A stretch of 64,000 bases of DNA, from the NCBI RefSeq assembly GCF_041080625.1, contig NZ_CP163518.1:8177501-8241500 (forward strand). Direction: 5' to 3'. The notes beneath the pieces are model-generated. The model did not search any database and was not told where the DNA came from. It saw nothing but the letters and a program-made list of their open reading frames with translations. A program made the position numbers and the translations under genes. Of this stretch, positions 7,961 to 16,188 are shown one piece after another. This DNA is from Streptomyces sp. CG1. Its GTDB lineage: Bacteria > Actinomycetota > Actinomycetes > Streptomycetales > Streptomycetaceae. Numbering within the stretch: the first letter of the stretch is position 1; each line of letters opens with the position of its first letter.

Positions 7961-8750
7961 GTGGAAACGGTCCTCGACTCGGGCGTGCACGGGGTGACGT
8001 ACCTCCAGCAGTTGCAGGCAATCTTGGCCGTGGGGTGAGAAAGAGCTGGTGGCGCATGCCCTCGTACACGTCGAACAGGGACAGCGAGCGCCGCGGTGGA
8101 GGCCTCGCGGCGGACGGTGATTCGCGTGCTCTCGGGCAGGCCCGGCAGGTCGATCAGGCCGGTCAGCTCGGCACCTTCGCGCAGCGAGCCATCCGGTTCG
8201 AGAGCCGGGTGACATAGATGCTCGCGCAACTGGCGTCTCGCTCGGCGGACCGGTTCGGTGATGGAGCATCCGACGGAGAACAGGGTGTCGATCCCGCGCG
8301 AGCGCAGGGCGCGGATGTGGGCCAGGAAGCCTTGGCGGTTCCGGCGCTGTCGGCGCGGATATGGATCTTGGTGCCGTGGCGGTGGGCGTCCGGGATCTCG
8401 GCGAGCGCGGCGTCGAGCACGCTAATGTAGTCGACGTCGGTGTTGGCTGCTGCGTTGCCCGGCCGCCAGTGCCGCGCGGGCGCAGCCGGCGCAGGGCATC
8501 ATCGAAGACGTCTGTGAGGCCGGTGGTCTCGGCGAGGGCGGCAAGCAAGCGGGATCCGGCATGGCTGCCCACTCCGCGTCCGTCGGTGGAGACGACGAGC
8601 CGGGGATGTGACCCGGTAGTGTGCACGTAGAAAGTGCCACCCTCCTGGGTGACGAAGACTCTAGACAGCCTCATCGTCCCAGTACAGAAGGCACTTTCGC
8701 GTTCCTGAGCATGATCCGGATACCGCTGCAACTGAAACGCGGAGGTTAGA
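7945..8750 (-). mobile_element. IS1380-family element remnant
   Basis: A decayed relative of the intact element at 47660-49349, on the same strand. Reading leftward, the outer end (8687-8750, with GAAGGCACTTTCGCGTTCC and AAACGCGGAGGTTAG) matches the intact copy. The transposase start follows (about 8640, T-T-G-S-H-P-R-L-V-V-S). An internal deletion then joins R-P-R-G-T-G to the segment that should lie some 150 residues later, and several frameshifts follow. The 3' end stops near E-D-R-F-H-S-G (about 7960), where SDR sequence begins. It cannot encode a working transposase. Confidence 0.8.
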
Positions 8751-8867
8751 GGAGGTTCCGGGCAGCGCCGCTACAACGGGAGCCGAACGGCTGGCCATGG
8801 CGGCGGAGGACGAGGTCGCCCGCCGCTCGATGCGAGGCTCAGGTCGGGGACCCTGCTCAAGGGGGCG

Positions 8868-9020
8868 GTGATCCATGAGCGCCTGGTCAATGAGTCCGAG
8901 GTCACCATCAACTATAAGCGGATCAAGCTCTATCTACAGGAAGCCAGACCCCGGATCGCTGATGAGCTTGGCATCAGCCCACGTGAACTGGCGGTTCTGC
9001 ACCGCCGCCTTCAAAGTAAT
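8868..9020 (+). pseudogene. IS21-family IstA transposase fragment; rest of 8751-9343 empty
   Basis: About 50 codons resembling the middle of IstA: T-V/I-N-Y-K-R-I-K, then A-R-P-R-I-A-D-E-L-G-I-S-P-R-E-L-A and L-H-R-R. The normal continuation toward the catalytic Q-V-D-W-G is lost after L-H-R-R. No IstB is present. The remainder of 8751-9343 upstream of the acyl-AMP ligase gene holds no supported gene. A promoter for the lipopeptide genes is expected there but cannot be placed. Confidence 0.6.
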
Positions 9021-9343
9021 CCGTGTGATCGCAGTCGCCCTCAACCGCCTGCAGGCGCGGCCGAACTCCGGCTGACCAGCAACGGTTCCCTGTCCCTGCG
9101 AACGGCACCACCACACCAGAGCGTGTAAGTGGGCGCTCACGCGACGTGACAGCCGGCTCGCCTACCTGCCCATCCGTAAAAATCTCCGCTTCGAACAAGG
9201 GGAAAGGCTCGCCAGCAAGCTGACGTACCCTCAGGCGAGATCGAGGTTAATGGGCGCTTAAGAGTTGATTCAGCCTACTGGGTTAGATTTCGGTTGGCTG
9301 CTGAGCCCTCATGCCCGAGTGTCAAGAAGGTGTGCCCATAAAC

Positions 9344-11071
9344 ATGGCAAGTGAACTTCCCGAAACCTTCGTCGACGTGGTCAAGCGACAGGCTCACGAG
9401 AAGCCCGATCACGCGGCCTTCGCCTTTCTCGGCGACATCTCCGGTAACGACATCGACATGACAGTCACGTTTGGCGACCTCCATGACGAAGCGGTGTCTA
9501 TCGCAACCTGGCTCGGCAGTCACATCTCACCCGGCGACCGTGTCCTGCTGCTTTTCCCCTCCGGCCTGGACTTCATCAAGGCGTTCATCGGCTGCCTGTA
9601 CGCCGGCGCGATCGCCGTGCCCGCGCCGCTCCCGGACGGCTTCCGTAACCAGGACGAACGCCTCTCCGGAATCCTCAACGACGCGGCCGCCTCGGTTGTG
9701 TTGACGGACCAAAAGCACCTTGACACGGTTGAGGGCGCCTTGGTGGAGACGGATGGCGCGTTCATTTGCGCGGCGATCAGCGACGTGCCAACTGCGGCGA
9801 TCAGAGAACTCAACTTGCCGGACATCCATCCAGACACCATCGCGTTCCTGCAGTACACCTCCGGCTCCACTGGTGATCCGAAGGGCGTGATGATCACTCA
9901 CCGGAACCTGATGGACAATTTCCGTCGTATTCACCAATACGTCGGCGGAGGCCCTGGCATGCGAGTCTGCGGCTGGCTGCCTGTTATTCATGACATGGGC
10001 CTGGTCGGGCAGGTCCTATTCATGATCTACCTGGGCGGCTGGTGCCTATTGATGCCGCCGACAGAGTTTTTGCGCCGTCCGCACCGCTGGCTCGAGATCA
10101 TCGACCAGTTCGACATCGAGGCCACGGTCGCCCCCAACTTCGCGTATGAGCTGTGCGTCAGGGTGATCAGCGAGGAGAAGCTGAGGAATCTGGATCTCTC
10201 CCGGCTACGGGTCGCCATGAACGGCGCGGAGCCGATCCATGCCGAAACGCTTGAGAAGTTCACCGCACGATTCGCCGCTGCCGGATTCCGTCGAGAGGTC
10301 TTCCTGCCGTGTTATGGGATGGCGGAGGCGACTCTCCTCGTCACCGGCACGCCCGCAGACGCCGTCCCTGCATCGGTCACGGTAGACCCCTCAGCCCTGG
10401 CGGCAGGGGAACTCATACCCGCAGAGCCGACGGTGGTCGGCCGAGTCCTGGTCAGCAGTGGTCTGGCCGACGCCACCCGCGTCAAGATCGTCGATCCAGT
10501 CACCAGCCATCCGCTATCGGACGGGCGAGTTGGCGAGGTATGGGTTCGCGGCGAGAGCGTGTCGCAGGGCTACTGGCGACGTGACCAGCTCAACAAGGAG
10601 GCCTTCGGTCTTCGAGTGGCGGCTGAGGAGGGCTACCACCGCACTGGAGATCTGGGTGCGGTGCACCACGGTCAACTTTACGTCACGGGGCGTTCCAAGG
10701 AAGTAATCATCATCCGCGGACGCAATCTCTACCCGCACGACCTGGAGCGTGCGATCAGCGGTCTACATCCGAAGCTCGCTACTGGTGCCGTGTTCTCGCT
10801 CCCGGACCATGCCGACCATGTTGTGGTTGTTCAGGAGATCAGGCCGCACTCCCTCGGCGAGCAGGATTTCCGAGAACTCACGCACTCGATCAAACAAACC
10901 TTGGTGAGCAGGTTCGGCATACCCGAACCAAGCGTTGTGCTCGTCCGGCCGGGTGCTGTCCGGAAGACGACGAGCGGCAAGATCAGAAGGTCCCTCATGC
11001 GGCAGCTCTTCCTGGAGTCGTCGCTCACGCTCGTTTTCGAGGCGTACGGTCGCGGCTTCCAGGCCAGCTGA
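9344..11071 (+). CDS. Fatty acyl-AMP ligase (lipopeptide initiation)
   Basis: A 575-residue ANL-superfamily adenylating enzyme. The P-loop Y-T-S-G-S-T-G-D-P-K-G is at about residues 172-182, the Y-G-M-A-E motif near 325, the H-R-T-G-D-L motif near 430, and T-T-S-G-K-I-R-R-S near the C-terminus. Features of the acyl-AMP ligase branch include the G-W-L-P-V-I-H-D-M-G-L-V-G stretch. It should convert a fatty acid and ATP to acyl-AMP and transfer the acyl group to the ACP encoded 76 bp downstream, as DptE/DptF do for daptomycin. I chose ATG 9344 (AGAAGG upstream) over the ATG at 9311. It leads the lipopeptide accessory operon. Confidence 0.9.
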   Translation: MASELPETFVDVVKRQAHEKPDHAAFAFLGDISGNDIDMTVTFGDLHDEAVSIATWLGSHISPGDRVLLLFPSGLDFIKAFIGCLYAGAIAVPAPLPDGFRNQDERLSGILNDAAASVVLTDQKHLDTVEGALVETDGAFICAAISDVPTAAIRELNLPDIHPDTIAFLQYTSGSTGDPKGVMITHRNLMDNFRRIHQYVGGGPGMRVCGWLPVIHDMGLVGQVLFMIYLGGWCLLMPPTEFLRRPHRWLEIIDQFDIEATVAPNFAYELCVRVISEEKLRNLDLSRLRVAMNGAEPIHAETLEKFTARFAAAGFRREVFLPCYGMAEATLLVTGTPADAVPASVTVDPSALAAGELIPAEPTVVGRVLVSSGLADATRVKIVDPVTSHPLSDGRVGEVWVRGESVSQGYWRRDQLNKEAFGLRVAAEEGYHRTGDLGAVHHGQLYVTGRSKEVIIIRGRNLYPHDLERAISGLHPKLATGAVFSLPDHADHVVVVQEIRPHSLGEQDFRELTHSIKQTLVSRFGIPEPSVVLVRPGAVRKTTSGKIRRSLMRQLFLESSLTLVFEAYGRGFQAS

Positions 11072-11147
11072 GCGCCGAATCCACTGCAGGGACTGTAAAC
11101 AGGCCACCCAGCCTGCTCACCTTTCGACGTCGTGAGGAGACGTAACC

Positions 11148-11435
11148 ATGGCAGACATCACCCGCGAATCCTCGGCAGAGGAGTTGACTCTTTGGCTCAC
11201 TGAGCGTGTGGCTTTCTATCTGGACACGCCCGCCGAGAAGATCGACCGGGGTGCGGAGCTCGCGGGCTACGGGATGGACTCCATCTGCAGTATGGCCATC
11301 CTTACCGAGATCGAGGACAACCTCGACTTGAAGGTCGACACGATGCTCCTCTGGCAGTACCCCACCATCAATGACCTGGTTGGGTACCTGCAGACACTGA
11401 TCGCCGAGCCCGAGTTGCTCGGTGACATTGGCTGA
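11148..11435 (+). CDS. Stand-alone acyl carrier protein
   Basis: A 95-residue carrier protein. Its phosphopantetheine site is G-M-D-S-I-C-S with Ser45, in the position expected for the start of helix 2. The fold pattern is normal: an amphipathic N-terminal helix, a loop with E-K-I-D-R-G-A-E-L, helix 2, then a W-Q-Y-P-T-I-N-D-L segment. A GAGGAG ribosome site precedes the ATG. Placed directly after the acyl-AMP ligase, it should carry the fatty acyl starter to the first C domain of the NRPS. Activation would need a phosphopantetheinyl transferase such as the one encoded at 42101-42967. Confidence 0.9.
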   Translation: MADITRESSAEELTLWLTERVAFYLDTPAEKIDRGAELAGYGMDSICSMAILTEIEDNLDLKVDTMLLWQYPTINDLVGYLQTLIAEPELLGDIG

Positions 11436-11541
11436 TAAGCGATTCGGCCGACGGGTTTGCCAAGGTGGGATCTCAGCCGGACATCACAAGACCAACCGCG
11501 CTCCCTAGGCGCCCGTTCAGCGACAAGAGCGGAGAATTGAC

Positions 11542-13032
11542 ATGGCTGACGCGCCGACCAGGGTGACCGGCTACGCGGCGTCGGCCGCGCGGCGTTCCGC
11601 CACATCTAGGCGCAAAGCGCTGTGGACGCTTTTGATCACCGGTCTCGGTATGTTTATGACCGGGCTGGACAATCTTGTCGTCACTACGGCCCTCCCCACC
11701 ATCCATGCCGAACTCCACGCTGATCTCACGACGCTGGAGTGGGCAGTGAGCGGCTACACCTTGCCGTTCGCGGTGCTCCTCCTACCGGCCGCAGCCATAG
11801 GCGACCAGGTGGGACGACGTCGGACGTTCGTTGCTGGAATCGGCGTCTTCACTTTGGCATCAGCCGCCGCCGCGCTGTCCCAAGGCGGCAGTGAGCTCAT
11901 CGTTGCCAGAGTGCTGCAGGGCGTCGCAGCCGCCTTCGCGGGGCCGGTCAGTCTCACCTTGGTCGTCGACAGCATCTCCGAGCGCCGACGTGCGACCGTG
12001 CTCGGCATGTGGGCGGCCCTCAATGGCCTGTCAATCGCCGTCGGCCCCCTCGTCGGAGGACTGGTCACGGCGGACTTCAGCTGGAAATGGATTTTCTGGC
12101 TAAACGTTCCTATAGGTGCGCTCGTCGTTCCGTTGGGCATGAGGAAGCTTCAGGAGAGCCGCAGGCCGGGGCATCGAGTCGATGTTCCCGGAGCCGTCCT
12201 GGCCAGCCTTGGTCTCTCTTGTCTGGTGTACGCGCTGATCCGCGGTGCTGCGGACAGATGGTCGAGCGGCGTGTTGTCAGTAGCCGTCTGTGGCGTACTG
12301 CTGCTCGCCGGGTTCGTCATATGGGAGCATCGCGCAGACGCTCCGATGATTCCACATGCCCTCTTCCGCAACCGAGCCTTCACCCTGCTCAACCTGGTCG
12401 GCATGTTGATGTTCACAGGTATGTTTGGTGCGCTCTTTCTCATGACCCAGTTCATCCAGGACGTCCAGGGATACTCTCCGCTCGCTGCCGGCTTGCGCAT
12501 GCTCCCCTGGACCGCGATGCCACTGCTGGTCTCGCCGATTGCCGGTGTCCTCGCGACACGACTGGGAGGGCGGCCGGTGATGCTTGCTGGGATGCTCTGC
12601 CAAGCTGCCGCCTTGGCCTGGGCGTCCTTGATCGTCTCTCCCCATGTCCGCTACGGCGACGAGATCGGCATCCTACTGCTGGGAGGCATAGGCACCTCCC
12701 TGTTCTTCCCTCCAGTCGCGGACTTGGTCATGGGCTCCGTCCCGGTCGCCTTGCGTGGTGTCGCCTCGGGCGTGAACAGCGCCCTGCGAGAACTGGGCGC
12801 CACACTTGGGGTGGCAGTCCTCAGCGCAGTGTTTTCGGTATATGGCGGCTACGGCACTGCTAAGACGTTCAGTGATGGGCTCGCGCCGGCCGTGGCAGTC
12901 GGGGCTGGATTGGTGGGTTTGGGAGCCGGGGTGCTGGTAGTCGTACGCCCTGCAGAGGCCAGCCCGACGTCACCACCGCTTGGTCAGGAAGCCAAGGCGG
13001 CCCACTCCACCAGGCACGGCGTGACAGACTGA
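11542..13032 (+). CDS. MFS drug exporter, DHA2 (14-TM) type
   Basis: A 496-residue membrane protein of the size of 14-helix DHA2 exporters (EmrB/QacA group). The first helix carries the family motif L-D-N-L-V-V-T-T-A-L-P. A G-D-Q-V-G-R-R-R loop (motif A) follows helix 2, and the helix with G-P-L-V-G-G-L-V (motif C region) comes near residue 170. A GGAGA site precedes ATG 11542. Between the acyl carrier protein and further pathway genes, it most likely exports the lipopeptide and may give self-resistance. Transport direction and substrate are inferred from family and position. Confidence 0.88.
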   Translation: MADAPTRVTGYAASAARRSATSRRKALWTLLITGLGMFMTGLDNLVVTTALPTIHAELHADLTTLEWAVSGYTLPFAVLLLPAAAIGDQVGRRRTFVAGIGVFTLASAAAALSQGGSELIVARVLQGVAAAFAGPVSLTLVVDSISERRRATVLGMWAALNGLSIAVGPLVGGLVTADFSWKWIFWLNVPIGALVVPLGMRKLQESRRPGHRVDVPGAVLASLGLSCLVYALIRGAADRWSSGVLSVAVCGVLLLAGFVIWEHRADAPMIPHALFRNRAFTLLNLVGMLMFTGMFGALFLMTQFIQDVQGYSPLAAGLRMLPWTAMPLLVSPIAGVLATRLGGRPVMLAGMLCQAAALAWASLIVSPHVRYGDEIGILLLGGIGTSLFFPPVADLVMGSVPVALRGVASGVNSALRELGATLGVAVLSAVFSVYGGYGTAKTFSDGLAPAVAVGAGLVGLGAGVLVVVRPAEASPTSPPLGQEAKAAHSTRHGVTD

Positions 13033-13089
13033 CGGCTTTGCAACGACGTTGACGGCGAGGCTCGCTGGATGAGCCGCGTACGAGGGTGC

Positions 13090-13112
13090 GCGCGAGGCAT
13101 CCGCCCTCGCGC
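13090..13112. terminator. Hairpin between exporter and membrane protein genes
   Basis: Perfect 8-bp arms GCGCGAGG/CCTCGCGC with a 7-base loop. No T-run follows, so it could also be a processing or attenuation stem that lowers expression of the next gene. Confidence 0.4.
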
Positions 13113-13147
13113 TAAAGCAGGTTGACTGGCATCGGAGTGATAAGCAA

Positions 13148-13711
13148 ATGGCCAATGCACCTACCGGTGATAGCGGTCCTGCAGGCCCGGGTCGGCGCGG
13201 ACAACAGGTCCGGCATCTGACTGTGGATCCACCGAGGAAGGCGGGAGCGAGGCTGTCCCGGTTCCTGCAGGAATACCAATGGTACAGGCGGCTGACGCAT
13301 CTCCCGCGGTGGGGGAAGTGGACGCTTGCCGTTTATGTCATAGCGTTCGTACAGGGATTTTTCGTCCACTTGTATGCCCTTGCGCGAGGCGGCTTTCACG
13401 CATACGCGGGGGCGCCAGCGGCGATTCAGGTCTACTTCGTTCTCCTAGTCTTGGTCGATCCCATGCTCTCCTACCTATTGTTGCGGGCACAGCCGATTGC
13501 TGTGATTTTGTCTTGTGTTGTTATGACTATTGATGCCATTGCAAATTGGTATATCAATTACGACTGGGTCGCGGTTGATCCGCTACGGTTGGCGCAACCT
13601 TTCGGTCTTACTCCGATCACGCTATTCACGTTCTTCGCGTTGGCGACAGTGTTGCCAATGCGTCGGGAATTCGTTACAGCCTCTTCGTTGATGGAAACCG
13701 TAACTGAATAG
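13148..13711 (+). CDS. Unrecognised four-helix membrane protein
   Basis: A 187-residue protein. The first 60 residues are polar and basic and likely cytosolic. Four hydrophobic segments follow, at about 62-80, 90-110, 113-132 and 152-170. A conserved-looking aromatic pair E-Y-Q-W-Y-R-R precedes the first helix, and an N-W-Y-I-N-Y-D-W patch lies between helices 3 and 4. I recognise no family. Codons from about 13430 onward end in A or T far more than in neighbouring genes, which suggests a different origin or relaxed selection. It sits between the exporter and the type II thioesterase, all on the plus strand, so a role in export, immunity or lipid tailoring is possible but not shown. Confidence 0.7.
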   Translation: MANAPTGDSGPAGPGRRGQQVRHLTVDPPRKAGARLSRFLQEYQWYRRLTHLPRWGKWTLAVYVIAFVQGFFVHLYALARGGFHAYAGAPAAIQVYFVLLVLVDPMLSYLLLRAQPIAVILSCVVMTIDAIANWYINYDWVAVDPLRLAQPFGLTPITLFTFFALATVLPMRREFVTASSLMETVTE

Positions 13712-13812
13712 CAATATGGTTGCCCCATTGCTGCCATTTCAGGAATGCTTCCAGGGTTCGTGGCGACGCTGTGGAGAATATGCATGAGAGCGCCGCGAAA
13801 GGGGAATTGACT

Positions 13813-14580
13813 ATGGACTCCACCTCATGGCTGCGCAGGTTCCGTAAGGCTAGTAATCCGCGCGTACGCCTGGTATGTTTCCCGCACGCTGGCGGGGCGG
13901 CAAGCTTTTTTGCCTCATGGCAGCATCGACTGCCCAATGACGTGGAAGTACTAGCCGTCTGCTATCCCGGTCGAGAGAACCGCATCAACGAGGCCTGCGT
14001 CGAAGACATGTCGCAGATGGTCGACGGCGTGGTCGTCCATCTCGAACCACTCCTCGACGAAGGCTTGGTCTTCTTCGGTCATAGCATGGGCGCTCATATA
14101 GCCTTTGAAGTGGCGCTTCGACTTGAGCAGACCCACGGCAAGGGGCCCCTGACGCTGCTAGTGTCAGGTTCCGAGGGCCCGAACTATCGGGCGCGGAAGA
14201 AAGTCACGTACAACGACGAGACGCTGCTTCGACACGTGCGGTCGCTTGGGCATGGAGATGCCCGTCTGTTCGAGGATCCGCAGTTGCGATCGTTGCTTCT
14301 GCCTCCGCTGCGCTCGGACTTCCGTCTGCTTGAGAACTTCAGACCGCCGAGTGGACGCAAGGCTCGCGTGCCGATCACGGTCTACACAGGTGACAGAGAC
14401 CCGGAGGTGAGTCCCGCCGGGGCTCGGTCCTGGTCGTCGGCGACGGTCGGCGAGACATCCATCGTGACGTACTCGGGTGACCATTTCTACCTGATCGAAT
14501 CTCAGGCCGAGCTGCTGCAGGATGTTTCAGAACGCTTGGCACGCGTCGATAGGTTCGTGAGCTCGCACCCTGATACGTGA
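13813..14580 (+). CDS. Type II thioesterase (editing)
   Basis: A 255-residue alpha/beta hydrolase of the GrsT/SrfAD type. It begins R-L-V-C-F-P-H-A-G-G-A-A (residues 19-30), has the nucleophile elbow G-H-S-M-G with Ser91, an Asp in Y-T-G-D-R-D, and a late G-D-H-F-Y-L giving the catalytic His. Such enzymes clear wrongly primed or stalled carrier domains in NRPS lines. I use ATG 13813, which has AAAGGGGA seven bases upstream. ATG 13780, with GGAG very close to it, would add 11 residues. It is the last gene before a long spacer and then the MbtH and NRPS genes. Confidence 0.9.
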   Translation: MDSTSWLRRFRKASNPRVRLVCFPHAGGAASFFASWQHRLPNDVEVLAVCYPGRENRINEACVEDMSQMVDGVVVHLEPLLDEGLVFFGHSMGAHIAFEVALRLEQTHGKGPLTLLVSGSEGPNYRARKKVTYNDETLLRHVRSLGHGDARLFEDPQLRSLLLPPLRSDFRLLENFRPPSGRKARVPITVYTGDRDPEVSPAGARSWSSATVGETSIVTYSGDHFYLIESQAELLQDVSERLARVDRFVSSHPDT

Positions 14581-15929
14581 TTGGTGTGAGCGGGCAGTGC
14601 CGACCGCCTTGCTGTGTTGCCGTTGCTGGCGCAAGGTCCTTCCCCCTGTCAGTGCGGTCGACCATCCCTTGGCCGACCAGATCTTCCCCTAGCAGCACAG
14701 AGATCGTGACTGCAGGGCGACGTCTCCTTCGTTCAGCCAAAGAAGACCTCTTCTTCGTTCCATGCGACGGCTCGTTTCGTCCAGCATCCGGCAAGAGTGA
14801 GCCGTGCCGGATCAGCAGGTTCTGTGCCCCCTGCAGTGTGTAGATCTTGTGGAACCGGCAGTCGATCAGCGTCTTCACCCGCGTCAGGTTTCAAGGCTGA
14901 TCTTGCCTCGCTCAGACGCGGCAGCGAGTGGCCGGCAGCGTGTCGCCTTTCTCAGGTCCGCAACCAACCTGAACTGACCGGGCACTGACCTAAATCCTTG
15001 GCGATCAGCGAGCTCGGATCACCGATGGTGAACCGGCCGGCCGCCAGCATCCGGATCCCCTCGTGTTCCCCCGTTCATCCGTCAGCCCACTGCCCTGTGC
15101 ATACCTTGTGAAGACGATGTACCGCAGGGGTCACCGCCAGTCAGCGGCTACGACAAGAGATTCAACCTCAGTAACGCCCGTCGGGTGCAGACACGTAGGA
15201 GTGTTTACTTGACGTGTGATCTTCTGTTCGGATAGGAAAGATGGTGTCGCCCTGAGGAGAGGGGTCCAACCCGACTGGCATCAGTCGTTGCGGCCCCAGC
15301 GCTGAGCAGGCGCCCAGCTCTGACCAAGCAGGGTGATTCGCTCTGGCTTGCCGAAGTCATAAGGACGTGACGTATGGCACTGCTGAGCACTAGCGGGGTT
15401 GAGTTGAATTGATTGGGGGAGGCGTGCGGATCAGCCCAAAGCGGCCGATGAAGCATGCCGTTATTTCATGTTTTTCTCGGTGTCATCGCTTGTGGCGATG
15501 GTCTGTGCGCTGATGTTCAGTTACGGGCGGTCCGTACTGCCGCTTGGCGAGGCATCTCAGCGGGATTCTTCCAGCCGAAATTCAGGCGAATCATTGTCGA
15601 GCTCTGCCCGCATTCCATGTTTGCCTGCGAGCGGCCGTAAGTGGTCACGAGGATCGACAGGAATGCGCCGTGCAGACACTAGAGACATCAGTTGTGTCTC
15701 TTACTCGACCTGTCTGCCGTAGGCTCGGTAGTCCCCACTGTTCCTGCGTGCCACATATTTCTGTACCAGTCATGGCCCTTCTGTGCCGTGCTGCCTTCCC
15801 GCTGCATAATACTCGACGCTATTGTTGCCGAACGGCTCCCTATTTCCGGGAGTCATGAAATCGGCGTCGACGGTGCTCGGGTAAGACGCATGCAAAATCA
15901 CTGATCGCGAAATAATGCGGAGGACATCC
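14581..15929. other. 1.35-kb spacer without a supported gene
   Basis: No frame here has recognisable content or a good ribosome site. An inverted repeat, ATCCGGCA/TGCCGGAT (14786-14793 and 14805-14812), lies about 200 bp after the thioesterase gene and may act as a terminator. From about 15420 the DNA is less GC-rich, as expected for the promoter and leader of the MbtH/NRPS operon. The SARP regulator encoded at 41040 would be the natural activator, but I could not identify a clear heptamer repeat. Confidence 0.5.
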
Positions 15930-16148
15930 ATGTCGAACCCCTTCGATGCTCCGGACACAAAGTTCCTGGTCCTGGTGAACGAAGAAGGACAACATTCGCT
16001 CTGGCCCAGCTTCGTTGAGGTGCCGGCTGGGTGGACTGTTGCGCATGGCGAGGACAGCAAAGATGCATGCCTTAAGTACGTCGAGCAGAACTGGGCCGAC
16101 ATGCGGCCAAACAGCCTAGTTCGACTCATGAACTCCTCAAACGCATAA
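15930..16148 (+). CDS. MbtH-like protein
   Basis: A 72-residue member of the MbtH family. The signature [10 protein letters not shown] followed by P-A-G-W is present, and the tail carries the usual [10 protein letters not shown]. MbtH-like proteins bind adenylation domains and are needed for their folding or activity. Starting at ATG 15930 puts GCGGAGGA five bases upstream; an in-frame ATG at 15915 lacks such a site. It is the first gene of the NRPS operon, 40 bp ahead of subunit 1. Confidence 0.95.
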   Translation: MSNPFDAPDTKFLVLVNEEGQHSLWPSFVEVPAGWTVAHGEDSKDACLKYVEQNWADMRPNSLVRLMNSSNA

Positions 16149-16188
16149 CCCCAAGGCTGATGGAATTCCGGATCGCGAGGTCAATGTC

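Noticed and set aside
14375..14878. Minus-strand 167-codon frame after the type II thioesterase
   Set aside because: Part is antisense to the thioesterase and the rest lacks any recognisable content or ribosome site.
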